Assembly (NCBI GenBank): GCA_030638415.1
Contig: DAOWEO010000039.1
Location: 1 to 43,613, forward strand
Origin: Bdellovibrionales bacterium
GTDB lineage: Bacteria > Bdellovibrionota > Bacteriovoracia > Bacteriovoracales > Bacteriovoracaceae
Length of the DNA: 43,613 bases
Direction of reading: 5' to 3'
Shown: positions 24,383 to 32,909 of the stretch, in pieces
Numbering within the stretch: the stretch's first letter is position 1
Layout: each line of letters begins with the position of its first letter
Translations under genes and position numbers: made by a program
The notes under the pieces: model-generated
Told to the model about the DNA's origin: nothing
Database searches by the model: none
Seen by the model: the letters and a program-made list of their open reading frames with translations, nothing else

Positions 24383-24946
24383 TTAAATGAATGACTTTTT
24401 ATTATATTGTTCTGCTGCTTTTGTAAATCCATCCTGAATAAAAATATTCAGCGCCTGTTCTCCACCTTGAAGATATTGACCCAATGCAATACCCTCATCA
24501 CCACTAAATTTACCTAAAACGTAACTACTCACATCACCGTGCTGAGGGCGCCCAATTCCTAAGCGCAAACGCTTAAAATCTTGTGTTCCTAATAGTTGCG
24601 CAATTGATTTCAGACCATTATGCCCGGCCAGACCTCCACCTTGTTTAAACATCGCGGTTCCAAAAGGTAGATCGAGTTCATCATGAATAATTAAAATATC
24701 TTGAATATCAACTTTAAAAAAATCCATACATGGCCTGACACTCTCACCACTCAGATTCATGAACGTCAGAGGCTTTAGAAAAAGGGTCTTCTCACCTTTT
24801 ACCGTAGTCTGCATATAATCAGCCTTGAATTTAGATTTCCACCCCATAGATGAGCCTAGCATCTCATCTAGAACCATCATGCCGATATTATGTCTCGTAT
24901 GACGATATTCTCCACCGGGATTACCCAACCCTACAACTAATTGCAC
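24383..24946 (-). CDS. pth: Peptidyl-tRNA hydrolase
   Basis: 187 residues, normal for bacterial Pth. VGLGNPGGEYRHTRHNIG contains the catalytic H19; IIHDELDLPFG supplies the Asp, and GGGLAGHNGLKS is the substrate-binding signature. It releases peptides from peptidyl-tRNA that drops off ribosomes. It sits between prs (14 bp) and ychF (13 bp). The prs-pth-ychF order is conserved widely in proteobacteria. Confidence 0.97.
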   Translation of the reverse strand: MQLVVGLGNPGGEYRHTRHNIGMMVLDEMLGSSMGWKSKFKADYMQTTVKGEKTLFLKPLTFMNLSGESVRPCMDFFKVDIQDILIIHDELDLPFGTAMFKQGGGLAGHNGLKSIAQLLGTQDFKRLRLGIGRPQHGDVSSYVLGKFSGDEGIALGQYLQGGEQALNIFIQDGFTKAAEQYNKKSFI

Positions 24947-24960
24947 GCTGCCTCCTAAAT

Positions 24961-25905
24961 TTAGACGAAAAGTGAACTAACAGAATCGTTATTGTATGTT
25001 CTTTGGATTGCCTTCGCAAATATATCTGCCGTCGACAATAAGTGAATTTTTTTACATTTTAGTGCTTCAGGACGCAGAGGAACTGTATCGGTAACAAAGA
25101 TTTTATCAAGATCGTCACAATTCTTAATTCGCTCTAGTGCAGGATCTGAAAGTACTGCGTGAGTTGCACATGCATAAACCTTTAGTGCACCATGTGCCTT
25201 AAGTGCCTTGCATGCCTCAATAAGTGTTCCAGCAGTATCAATAATATCATCAATTATAAGACACTCTTTACCTTTGATATCACCAATTATATTCATTACC
25301 TTGGCTACATTATTACCAGTACGACGCTTATCAATAAGTGCTAAATCAGTATGAAACTTTTTAGCATAGTGCCTAGCACGCTCAACACCACCAGCATCTG
25401 GAGAGACGCAGATAAGATTTTCCATCGAAACCATCTTAGGAATGTCTTTCATGAAAACCGGTGAAGCATATATATTGTCAAAAGGGATATTGAAAAAGCC
25501 TTGAATCTGTCCTGCATGGAGATCCATGGTAATTACTCTAGTTGCGCCAGCAGTAGTCAAAATATCAGCGACTAACTTAGCTGTAATAGGCTTACGAGGT
25601 CGATCTTTACGATCTTGTCTTGAATATCCATAATGAGGAAGAACCGCTGTTATAGAGGCTGCAGATGCGCGCTTCAGTGCATCAATCATTATTAGCAGCT
25701 CCATTAAATTATCATTTACTGGTGAGCAGGTTGATTGAATAACAAATACATCACCACCACGAACATTTCGATCAACTTCACAACAGATCTCTCCATTAGC
25801 AAAGCGAACCAACTGCGGATCAGCTAGTGGAACATCAAGTAAGTCAGAAATTTTTTTAGATAATACAGGATTTGAGGTGCCGGAAACTAAGTAAATGCCT
25901 CTCAT
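24961..25905 (-). CDS. prs: Ribose-phosphate pyrophosphokinase
   Basis: 314 residues of class I PRPP synthase, making PRPP from ribose-5-phosphate and ATP for nucleotide, His and Trp synthesis. Motifs are VPLADPQLVRFANGE, the ATP-loop region YGYSRQDRKDRPRKPI, DLHAGQIQGFF, VSPDAGGVERAR and the PRPP loop LIIDDIIDTAGT. AGGGAG precedes the ATG. The coding start is only 17 bp after the CCA end of tRNA-Gln, with no terminator, so the tRNA is probably the 5' part of the prs transcript. Confidence 0.97.
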   Translation of the reverse strand: MRGIYLVSGTSNPVLSKKISDLLDVPLADPQLVRFANGEICCEVDRNVRGGDVFVIQSTCSPVNDNLMELLIMIDALKRASAASITAVLPHYGYSRQDRKDRPRKPITAKLVADILTTAGATRVITMDLHAGQIQGFFNIPFDNIYASPVFMKDIPKMVSMENLICVSPDAGGVERARHYAKKFHTDLALIDKRRTGNNVAKVMNIIGDIKGKECLIIDDIIDTAGTLIEACKALKAHGALKVYACATHAVLSDPALERIKNCDDLDKIFVTDTVPLRPEALKCKKIHLLSTADIFAKAIQRTYNNDSVSSLFV

Positions 25906-25922
25906 CTAATCTCCCTAGAAAG

Positions 25923-25997
25923 TGGCTGGGCTACCAGGACTTGAACCTGAAATGACAGAATCAAAATCTGTAGTGTTACCAATTACACCATAGCCCA
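25923..25997 (-). tRNA. tRNA-Gln (anticodon UUG)
   Basis: The minus strand folds as a full cloverleaf. The acceptor TGGGCTA pairs with TAGCCCA. The anticodon stem ACAGA/TCTGT closes on loop TTTTGAT with anticodon TTG, and the T-loop is GGTTCAAGTCC. Discriminator G and an encoded CCA end at 25923. It reads CAA and, by wobble, CAG. Its own promoter lies just upstream. Confidence 0.95.
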
Positions 25998-26017
25998 TCA
26001 ATAGATACTGTTATGTT

Positions 26018-26046
26018 GTTATATTATTAATTACCTGTACTTGCAA
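26018..26046 (-). promoter_or_regulatory. Promoter for tRNA-Gln and probably prs-pth-ychF
   Basis: On the minus strand TTGCAA (26041-26046) and TATAAC (26018-26023) are 17 bp apart. Transcription would start near 26011, about 14 nt before the mature tRNA 5' end. No separate promoter fits in the 17-bp tRNA-prs gap. Confidence 0.7.
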
Positions 26047-26179
26047 GTTTTTTTCTCTTGGCCATTTTTGCCGTAGCTACATATCTGCTGTGCGGCTGCT
26101 ATTGGCAATTCCTACTCGCATCAAGGTTAAACTTTGACCAATTAGGACAATTTAGCTGAACAAATGTATCCCCTTCAAA

Positions 26180-26216
26180 AGGTCCGGGTTTATAAGTTCA
26201 CAGATAATTCGGACCT
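26180..26216. repeat. GGTCCG hairpin, copy 1
   Basis: AGGTCCG (26180-26186) pairs with CGGACCT (26210-26216) around a 23-nt loop. The stem is the same as in copy 2, while the loops differ. Confidence 0.5.
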
Positions 26217-26287
26217 CGCAATTTCAAATACTTATACTGGTTTTTTACTGTTGCCCGCTTAGTTATTATGCAGATTCAAAGACTTAC

Positions 26288-26327
26288 AAGGTCCGGATTA
26301 CTTGCACCATCCCTAAAGCCGGACCTT
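26288..26327. repeat. GGTCCG hairpin, copy 2
   Basis: AAGGTCCGG (26288-26296) pairs perfectly with CCGGACCTT (26319-26327) around a 22-nt loop. The left arm of copy 1 (AAAAGGTCCGG, 26177-26187) can also pair with the right arm here over 11 bp, so alternative folds are possible. Confidence 0.6.
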
Positions 26328-26358
26328 TTACTTTCCACAGTAAAATTATCATTAAATC

Positions 26359-29300
26359 TCACAAAACAAGCTTATTTTCTTCCCGTCTAAACAAATTATA
26401 AACTTTCAGATAGAGCAAATATAGAACTGGAATAAAGAGTAACGTAACGAAAGTTGAAAATGCCAGACCATAAGCAAAACTAAGTGCCATCGGCTTTAAA
26501 AAAGGATCTCCACCAGTAGCATGTGCAATCGGCAATAATCCAACCACGGTTGTGACAGTCGTTAGTAGTACTGCACGAAACCTAGAAATTGATGCCTTAA
26601 AAATTGCCTCAATTATACTATCCTCTTCCTCTCTAGTTTTATTAATAAAGTTAACCAAAACAATAGAGTCATTAACTACAACACCACTGAGCGCAACTGC
26701 TCCCATGGCGGCCATAAAACCGAGGGGCTGACCAAACAAAAAGAAGGTTACAACTACACCACCAACTCCAAAAGGAATTGCCGACATAACAATAAGTGGC
26801 TGGGCCAGACTAGAAAACATAACTACTAAAATAAAAAATATTAGTCCAAGTGCAATCAAAGCAGCTTTTTTCAATCCGGCCATAGATTCTTGAGTATCAC
26901 GATTTTCACCACCATAATTAACCAAAATAGCGGGATAATCTTTTAAGATATCATCAACAAATGGGCCCATGGTTTTAACTAACTGAATCGGAGTCATTAA
27001 ACGCTTATCTAAAGTTCCCGACAGTGCAATAACTCGCTTACGGTCAAGACGTCTAATGACAAATGGACTTGACGCCTTTTTAAATTTTGCTACACGGGAA
27101 ATTCTGATTCTTTTGCCCTGATTATTAAGTACATACAATTTTTGTAAAATATCCAATCCACTCTTATTACTCTTACCTAAAAATATTTTTACATCTACAT
27201 CTTCATCATTTTCTCTAATTTCAGTTAACGAATTCTCACCAAGCGCCGTTCGTAGCTCAGTTGCAATTGACTTGGTTGATAGGCCTAGGCGACGTGCCTC
27301 TTTATCATTTATATCAACAATAATTTGCTCTTTGCCTGTTTCAAAATCAATTGTCGAACTAGTAATGCCTTTTTGTTTTTTTAACTCAATCTGGGTCAGC
27401 TGCGCCACTTTCAAAACATTTGCCAAAGAGTCTCCAGCAAACTCAATCTCAAAGGCCTTACCCTTTGGTGGGCCTCCTTGAATCTTTCGAATGGAAACTT
27501 CATATGTTTTACTAATTATGCTATTCACTTTATTAGTCAAGGCAACAATTATCTCATCAGTACTTCTCTCACGTACAGTTGGTTCACTCAAATATATAAT
27601 GACCTGCCCATACTGATTGCCTGTTTTAGAACTACGCTTCTCTTGCAGCTTACCAATATTTGATACGAGATGCTCTAGCTCCTCTTTTTTCATACTCTCT
27701 AAAACAACTTTTTCAACTTTTTTAATTTCTCTATTAGTCTGATCAAGTGTCACACCAACCGGTCCCTTGACGAACAGATATACAATCCGCACATCATCAC
27801 CAGGAAAAAGTTCAAACCGCATTTTTTTAATAAGTCCCAGTGACCCACCTAATGCCAAACTAAATACAAAAAATGTTATCCAAGGTGATCTCAGGGAAAC
27901 TTTAAGGATCTTTTTATAAACATTAAGCAGTGGTTGATACCACCGAGAACGCTCCACTCCACTTTTTTTCAGTTTTACAAAATCAGCCAAGTGCGAAGGC
28001 AATAGAATAAAACACTCAAATAGAGATCCAACCAAAGCAATAATTACAATGACCGGGACCGGCCATAAGAACTTACCCATCATTCCCCCCATAAAAAAGA
28101 GAGAGGAGAATGCAACAACAGTAGTCAAGACAGTTGCAAGTACAGGATAAAAAGTCTCTATCGCCGCTTCTTTAGCAGCCTCTTTAGGTTTTTTACCCGC
28201 TTCTAATTTTTGATAAAACTGCTCAGCAACAATAATCGAATCATCCACCAGCATACCTAAAACTAAGATAAGTGCGAACATCGTTATTAAATTTAAGGTC
28301 ATGCCTGTCGCATCCATAAAAATAAATGCAATCATAAAAGCAATTGGTGCACCTAGTGAAGTTATGATCGAAGTTCTAGTATTTAAAAACAGCATCAGGG
28401 CAAAAAATACAAACAGCAGACCAGTCATGCCATTATTTTTTAAAACATTTAATCTGCGCTTAACGTAATATGAAAGATCATTAACATAGCTATGCTTAAC
28501 CTTGATATTAATTTTTCCTTCTAGGCTAGAAGCTTTTAAAAACCCATCAGTAACACTTCTAATTTGATCAACGGAATCAATAATATCTGCTTTTTCATTT
28601 ACAGAAATATTTAAAAATATTGCAGGCTCTCCTTGTGATCTCTCCAGCACAGTAGCTTTAGCAGGAACACGCACCACCTTGGCGAAATCTCTTATCTTAA
28701 TTGCATTTCCAGTACTATTTGAACGAACCACAATATTAGAGATGTCATCAAGATTAATAAATTCTGCGACAGTACGAATAAATATCTCTCTATTTTTTAG
28801 CTCCAACTTTCCGGCGGAAAGGTTTAGATTTCTCCCTTTAATCGCCTGTGCAACTTCAGAAGCGGTTAATTCATAGCGATTTAACTTATTAACATCAATT
28901 TCAATCCGCACTTCATCTTGCAAATATCCACCTAATGAGACTCTACTAATAATTTTTTCACGTTCTAAACGGTCGCGCAGCAAGCGGCTCGCGGCACGTA
29001 AACTTTTATAAGGCAGTGACTCACCATTAAGTGCAATAGTAATTACCCCACGCATCTTTGAATCCGGCTGAGTTATTATTGGACGATCAACATCATCAGG
29101 AAGGTTATTCACTGTATCCACAGCATGTTTAATATCAGTAAAAACCGCATCACGGTCGAACTCAGGGTCAACTTCCGCGTAAATAATAGACATTCCCTCT
29201 GAGGACAAACTATTGAGCTCTTTTATTCCTACCACCCCTTTTAGTGAACGCTCTATGGGAATGGAAACTAGCTTTTCAACATCTTCAGGAGAAGACCCTG

Positions 29301-29457
29301 GATAGATGGTATTTACCACAACAATATCGAAATCAATTTTTGGAAAAATCTCTTTTTGCAAACTCCATAAAGTGATTGATCCTACAATCAATATAAAAAT
29401 GGTTAAGACGTTTACTAACAGTGACCGATCAATGAAAAAACTAATTATGCTTTTCAA
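26359..29457 (-). CDS. RND (HAE1/AcrB-like) multidrug efflux transporter
   Basis: About 1032 residues with the RND plan: TM1 (VNVLTIFILIVGSITLW), a large periplasmic porter region, six helices, a second porter region and five helices. The proton-relay pair is in LGMLVDDSIIVAEQ (TM4). AAMGAVALSGVVVNDSIVLVNF is the TM10 signature. The longest frame begins at 29511, well inside the tolC-like gene. I prefer TTG at 29455-29457 because GGGAG lies six bases before it, leaving a 17-bp overlap with the upstream stop. It should export drugs or lipids with the adjacent TolC-like channel, but no periplasmic adaptor gene is next to it. Confidence 0.92.
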   Translation of the reverse strand: MKSIISFFIDRSLLVNVLTIFILIVGSITLWSLQKEIFPKIDFDIVVVNTIYPGSSPEDVEKLVSIPIERSLKGVVGIKELNSLSSEGMSIIYAEVDPEFDRDAVFTDIKHAVDTVNNLPDDVDRPIITQPDSKMRGVITIALNGESLPYKSLRAASRLLRDRLEREKIISRVSLGGYLQDEVRIEIDVNKLNRYELTASEVAQAIKGRNLNLSAGKLELKNREIFIRTVAEFINLDDISNIVVRSNSTGNAIKIRDFAKVVRVPAKATVLERSQGEPAIFLNISVNEKADIIDSVDQIRSVTDGFLKASSLEGKINIKVKHSYVNDLSYYVKRRLNVLKNNGMTGLLFVFFALMLFLNTRTSIITSLGAPIAFMIAFIFMDATGMTLNLITMFALILVLGMLVDDSIIVAEQFYQKLEAGKKPKEAAKEAAIETFYPVLATVLTTVVAFSSLFFMGGMMGKFLWPVPVIVIIALVGSLFECFILLPSHLADFVKLKKSGVERSRWYQPLLNVYKKILKVSLRSPWITFFVFSLALGGSLGLIKKMRFELFPGDDVRIVYLFVKGPVGVTLDQTNREIKKVEKVVLESMKKEELEHLVSNIGKLQEKRSSKTGNQYGQVIIYLSEPTVRERSTDEIIVALTNKVNSIISKTYEVSIRKIQGGPPKGKAFEIEFAGDSLANVLKVAQLTQIELKKQKGITSSTIDFETGKEQIIVDINDKEARRLGLSTKSIATELRTALGENSLTEIRENDEDVDVKIFLGKSNKSGLDILQKLYVLNNQGKRIRISRVAKFKKASSPFVIRRLDRKRVIALSGTLDKRLMTPIQLVKTMGPFVDDILKDYPAILVNYGGENRDTQESMAGLKKAALIALGLIFFILVVMFSSLAQPLIVMSAIPFGVGGVVVTFFLFGQPLGFMAAMGAVALSGVVVNDSIVLVNFINKTREEEDSIIEAIFKASISRFRAVLLTTVTTVVGLLPIAHATGGDPFLKPMALSFAYGLAFSTFVTLLFIPVLYLLYLKVYNLFRREENKLVL

Positions 29458-30889
29458 TGGCTGCTCCCTTTTTGAATACTCTTCGTTGTAAATACTCAAC
29501 AACATGGCCATATAAGGATGCTAAACTTACAGTCTTTTGCTCATATGAAATATAGTAATTCAGCAATGATTTTTCAGTGGTGATCAATGATTCCTCCGCA
29601 CGAATCAACTGGTCTAAATCACTTTTTCCAACACGGTACAAACGAGTATACTCTTGTAATACTCTTTTTGAGATCACTAAGCGCTCTTTGGCCAAAGCGA
29701 TATTATTTTTTAAAAGCTTAAACTCTCTTTTAAAACTATCAACTTGAAAACTAAAGTTCTTACTAATTTTACTTAGTGCATATTCACTTTTTTGTTTTGC
29801 AATTTGTTGCTGAGCGAGACTATTTTTTTCAGCTGCAAAATCCCACTGTGACGTTACGCTAATTGCAACCTGCAGATCACGCTGCCCTTTGCCAAGATAT
29901 CCATTAGAAATCGCATCAAATCGATCTGCTTGATAACTATTTGTTTTATAGCTCGCACTAAACTCCACATCAGGTCTTATACCGTATGATGATTGAGTAA
30001 GCTTGAGCTTGTCTAGTGCCAGCTGCTTCTCAATTTTTTGAAATGCTGAAGATCCCTCTAAAGTACCAGTAGGTAGAGAAGGAACTTTATGGTGTTCCAA
30101 ATCAATAACATTTATCTCTTTTATTTTAATAGAACGGTGTAGCATCGATTCCAGCTCAGCGACAGTAGCCGAAGTGTTCATCTTAAAAGTTTGCAGCTGC
30201 TCTTTTTGCGTCATCTGCGCATTATGGGCCTGTAAAACTTCTACCTTTTCAGCCAATCCATCTTTCCATTTACGTTTTACTAATTTTGTTCTGGCAACTG
30301 CACGTTTATAAGCCTTCTCTTGCAGCATAGTATTTTCACTATTTTGTAAGACCTGTAGATACTTACTATAAAACTCTTGAACTTTTTGATCTTGATATTC
30401 AGATTTAGCAATTTTCTGTAGTGATATATTTTGCTCCCCCTGTTCTAGTCCACTCTTTTCAATTCTGCCCAAAAAGTTTTTACCTAGTTTTTGAGTAAGC
30501 TTTACCTCTTGGCTAAATTCATTAATCAGCACTGGGCTTCCTGATAAAACTGCAGACCTATCAATATTAATAAGCCCATTACTAAGCGCAAGTGTAGTAC
30601 CTGAAAAAAAGCTTTTACTAATTCCCAAGCTATAGATTGTATTTTTAGATTTTGTAGGACTAATTATTGACGCCGTATCAAGTTGATTGTCATCTCGACT
30701 ACCCAAAAAGTTAAGTTGCAACCCCTTCATAATCAACAATGATTGATACTGCAGTTTAGCCAGATCTACATCGACTGCTCTATTTTTCAGGTCAATATTT
30801 TTTGCCAAAAATTCTTCTAAAAGAGTATTAAATGATGCCTGCAGTGGTGTAACCATAATAAATATCAGTATTATTAAAAAACTTTTCAC
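29441..30889 (-). CDS. TolC-family outer-membrane efflux channel
   Basis: About 482 residues, with a signal peptide (IILIFIMVTPLQA) and two repeats of long helices separated by strand pairs, as in OEP-family proteins. GISKSFFSGTTLALSNG and SVTSQWDFAAEKNSLAQQQ are typical barrel/helix transitions, and YTRLYRVGKSDLDQLIRAEESL is the late helix. Of two in-frame GTG codons I choose 30889, because GAGG lies 5 nt before it and the protein then begins MKSFLIIL. It follows the PBP gene by a few bases and overlaps the RND pump gene, so channel and pump are made together. Confidence 0.88.
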   Translation of the reverse strand: MKSFLIILIFIMVTPLQASFNTLLEEFLAKNIDLKNRAVDVDLAKLQYQSLLIMKGLQLNFLGSRDDNQLDTASIISPTKSKNTIYSLGISKSFFSGTTLALSNGLINIDRSAVLSGSPVLINEFSQEVKLTQKLGKNFLGRIEKSGLEQGEQNISLQKIAKSEYQDQKVQEFYSKYLQVLQNSENTMLQEKAYKRAVARTKLVKRKWKDGLAEKVEVLQAHNAQMTQKEQLQTFKMNTSATVAELESMLHRSIKIKEINVIDLEHHKVPSLPTGTLEGSSAFQKIEKQLALDKLKLTQSSYGIRPDVEFSASYKTNSYQADRFDAISNGYLGKGQRDLQVAISVTSQWDFAAEKNSLAQQQIAKQKSEYALSKISKNFSFQVDSFKREFKLLKNNIALAKERLVISKRVLQEYTRLYRVGKSDLDQLIRAEESLITTEKSLLNYYISYEQKTVSLASLYGHVVEYLQRRVFKKGAAIEKHN

Positions 30890-30898
30890 GCTCACCTC

Positions 30899-32815
30899 TT
30901 ATTTACTAACAGTTTCCACTTCGGGACAGCCCAAAACATTAAACCGCTTTCCTCTTGTTAAAATAAAATCTTGAAACACTTTAAATGCTGTGCGACTTCC
31001 ACCTAAATGTAAACTTTTTTCAGGCCTTTTACCCTCAATCCCAACCCAAATGACTCCCAGTAACTTGCCATCGAAAAATACAAATAGATTATCTACACTT
31101 TTGTTAGTTGTACCAGTTTTGCCAAAGAATTTAAATTTCCTGAGACGCTTATTAACACTATATTTTAATGTGGTAAGAGTGGGATCTGCTAAGATATCCA
31201 ATGTCTTTTCGTAAAATTCAGGATTCAGCTCACACTGCTCACTAATAAATTCATAATAAGCATCTAATAACTCGACTAAATTTAGCTCTATTGCCCCTAG
31301 CATCTGTGCCGGAAACTCGGCAAGTGGCAGCTGCAATTTTGGAATCATCTGCTTTAGTGGCCCTTCAATAACTTCAAATCCTGCCTGCTGCACCAATCTA
31401 ATCAGTGGATTATTTAGTGAACGCTGCAAAGCTTCACGAATTGTAACTTCAGACTTCTTAATCTTTCCGCCCTCAGCAGGTTTCCAGCTACCAGATTTAA
31501 GTTTTAACTCAACTTGCTCTGTGGAAACCAAATCATCAAAACTCAGACCTTGCTTAACTAGCAGTGAATATATTAGAGGCTTTAAAGTACTTCCCACCTG
31601 ATGGGTACGTTTTTCAATTAACTCATCTGCACTATGTCCCCACCGAGAATAATAGGTAAACCGATCTTGCTTATTTCCATCTAAAGAGTAAATAAGCCCC
31701 AATGTAGAAACTTTCTCGGTGGTGATATCTTTAATTTTCTTATTTGCCTGCTGCTCAACATTTTGTACTGCATTGGCAAAAATATATTTTTCAAAATCAT
31801 TCAAAAAGGTCTCTTGTGATCTTGCCACTCTCGCTAATTCCCGCCACTGGCGTCCCTGCTGCCTCTTTACCAAACTCTTTTGCCAACTGCTCCAACTATT
31901 ATTATCCCACTCAAATCGATCCTCAATTGAAACCATTCCAGCATCTAAGAGTTTTTTATAAACAACCCGTACCCTATTTTTAAGCCGATCCAGATGTCTG
32001 ATAGGCCCATAAAAGTTGGGGCCTTTTAACAGTGAGATCAAGATTGCACCTTCAAATGGGCTAAGCTGTGAAATTGGTTTTTTAAAATAAAATAGAGAAG
32101 CGGCATAGATCCCCTTAATCTTGACCCCTTGAAAGCTGCCCCAAAAAATCTCATTAAAGTAGATCACCATGATCTCCTCTTTAGAAAATTTAAGCTCCAC
32201 ATATATGGCGAGAATCATCTCTTTTAATTTCCTGGAGATCTTCTTTTCATTTGAAAGAAAGAGATTTTTAATCAACTGCTGAGTAAGAGTAGATGCACCT
32301 TGCACCATTTTCATTTTCAAAATATCAATAACTAAAGCACGAAATATTCCTTTAATATCAATACCACTATGCTCTAAAAATCTTCGGTCTTCAGTATTAA
32401 TAAGTCCCTTCCAAAAAAAGCTAGGAATTTCCCCTAGCCCCAGACGATGTTGATAGCAGTAAAGATCACGGCAATCATTAGTCAATAGACCTGGAATCTC
32501 CAATCGTTGCTTAATGTAAATTCGTCCTTGCTCCAATGATATTTTTTGCAATCTTATCTGCTCAATTAGAAAATCTTCACCTTTTTTATCAAGGCTGCTA
32601 AAGAGTAAAAAACTATCTAAATCTTTTTTTCTAAGTTCACTATCTTCTTCCAAATAAAAACTATCACGCTGCCTAACAACAGAAGAGTTCTTAACCAGCT
32701 CTAAGGAATCTAACGGGAATTCCAATAGAGTCGCCACGACAAATCCAGCTGCTAAAAAAATTAGCAAACTGCCTGTTCCAATTATAACTTTTACCAACAA
32801 CTTCTTAATAAACAT
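30899..32815 (-). CDS. Bifunctional class A penicillin-binding protein
   Basis: 638 residues. One N-terminal anchor (about 8-31) is followed by a GT51 domain with catalytic E142 in NTEDRRFLEH, then QGASTLTQQLIKNLF and YFNEIFWG. The transpeptidase domain has S409 in GSTLKP, S466 in SLNN and KTG at 566-568 (FGKTGTTNKS). It polymerises lipid II and cross-links peptides on the periplasmic side. The STLKP form is nearer the PBP1B/1C side than PBP1A. It is the first gene of a run with TolC-like and RND genes, an unusual partnership. Confidence 0.93.
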   Translation of the reverse strand: MFIKKLLVKVIIGTGSLLIFLAAGFVVATLLEFPLDSLELVKNSSVVRQRDSFYLEEDSELRKKDLDSFLLFSSLDKKGEDFLIEQIRLQKISLEQGRIYIKQRLEIPGLLTNDCRDLYCYQHRLGLGEIPSFFWKGLINTEDRRFLEHSGIDIKGIFRALVIDILKMKMVQGASTLTQQLIKNLFLSNEKKISRKLKEMILAIYVELKFSKEEIMVIYFNEIFWGSFQGVKIKGIYAASLFYFKKPISQLSPFEGAILISLLKGPNFYGPIRHLDRLKNRVRVVYKKLLDAGMVSIEDRFEWDNNSWSSWQKSLVKRQQGRQWRELARVARSQETFLNDFEKYIFANAVQNVEQQANKKIKDITTEKVSTLGLIYSLDGNKQDRFTYYSRWGHSADELIEKRTHQVGSTLKPLIYSLLVKQGLSFDDLVSTEQVELKLKSGSWKPAEGGKIKKSEVTIREALQRSLNNPLIRLVQQAGFEVIEGPLKQMIPKLQLPLAEFPAQMLGAIELNLVELLDAYYEFISEQCELNPEFYEKTLDILADPTLTTLKYSVNKRLRKFKFFGKTGTTNKSVDNLFVFFDGKLLGVIWVGIEGKRPEKSLHLGGSRTAFKVFQDFILTRGKRFNVLGCPEVETVSK

Positions 32816-32842
32816 AATCTATTTACCCTTCTCGTAATCTAT

Positions 32843-32871
32843 TTGCCACAATACCTAATATTGAATATATT
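32843..32871 (+). promoter_or_regulatory. Sigma-70 promoter of the outer-membrane barrel gene
   Basis: TTGCCA (32843-32848) and TATATT (32866-32871) with a 17-bp spacer predict a start near 32878. That makes the ATG at 32880 almost leaderless and supports translation from the GTG at 32910, which has AGGAG. Confidence 0.65.
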
Positions 32872-32909
32872 ATCAATTTATGAAATCATTTTTGAATGTA
32901 GGAGTTCTT

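Larger units (their letters stand above)
25998..26358. other. Non-coding gap with duplicated hairpins
   Basis: This 360-bp stretch between tRNA-Gln and the RND gene holds no credible ORF. Its left end carries the tRNA promoter. The right two-thirds contain four copies of a GGTCCG-type word arranged as two hairpins (see the repeats at 26180-26216 and 26288-26327). Several GC-richer patches stand out from the A/T-rich surroundings. It could encode a structured RNA or be a decayed insertion. Confidence 0.5.

Noticed and set aside
26051-26066. TTGGCC...TTGCC in the non-coding gap as a sigma-54 promoter
   Set aside because: Only eight bases separate GG and GC, and no gene follows on that strand.
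26177-26329. CRISPR-like array in the non-coding gap
   Set aside because: The repeated word is only 7-11 bp, occurs four times in alternating orientation, and spacing is not regular.
29509-29511. ATG at 29511 as start of the RND pump
   Set aside because: It would lie 71 bp inside the TolC-like gene and add residues unlike RND N-termini; TTG at 29457 has GGGAG at good spacing.
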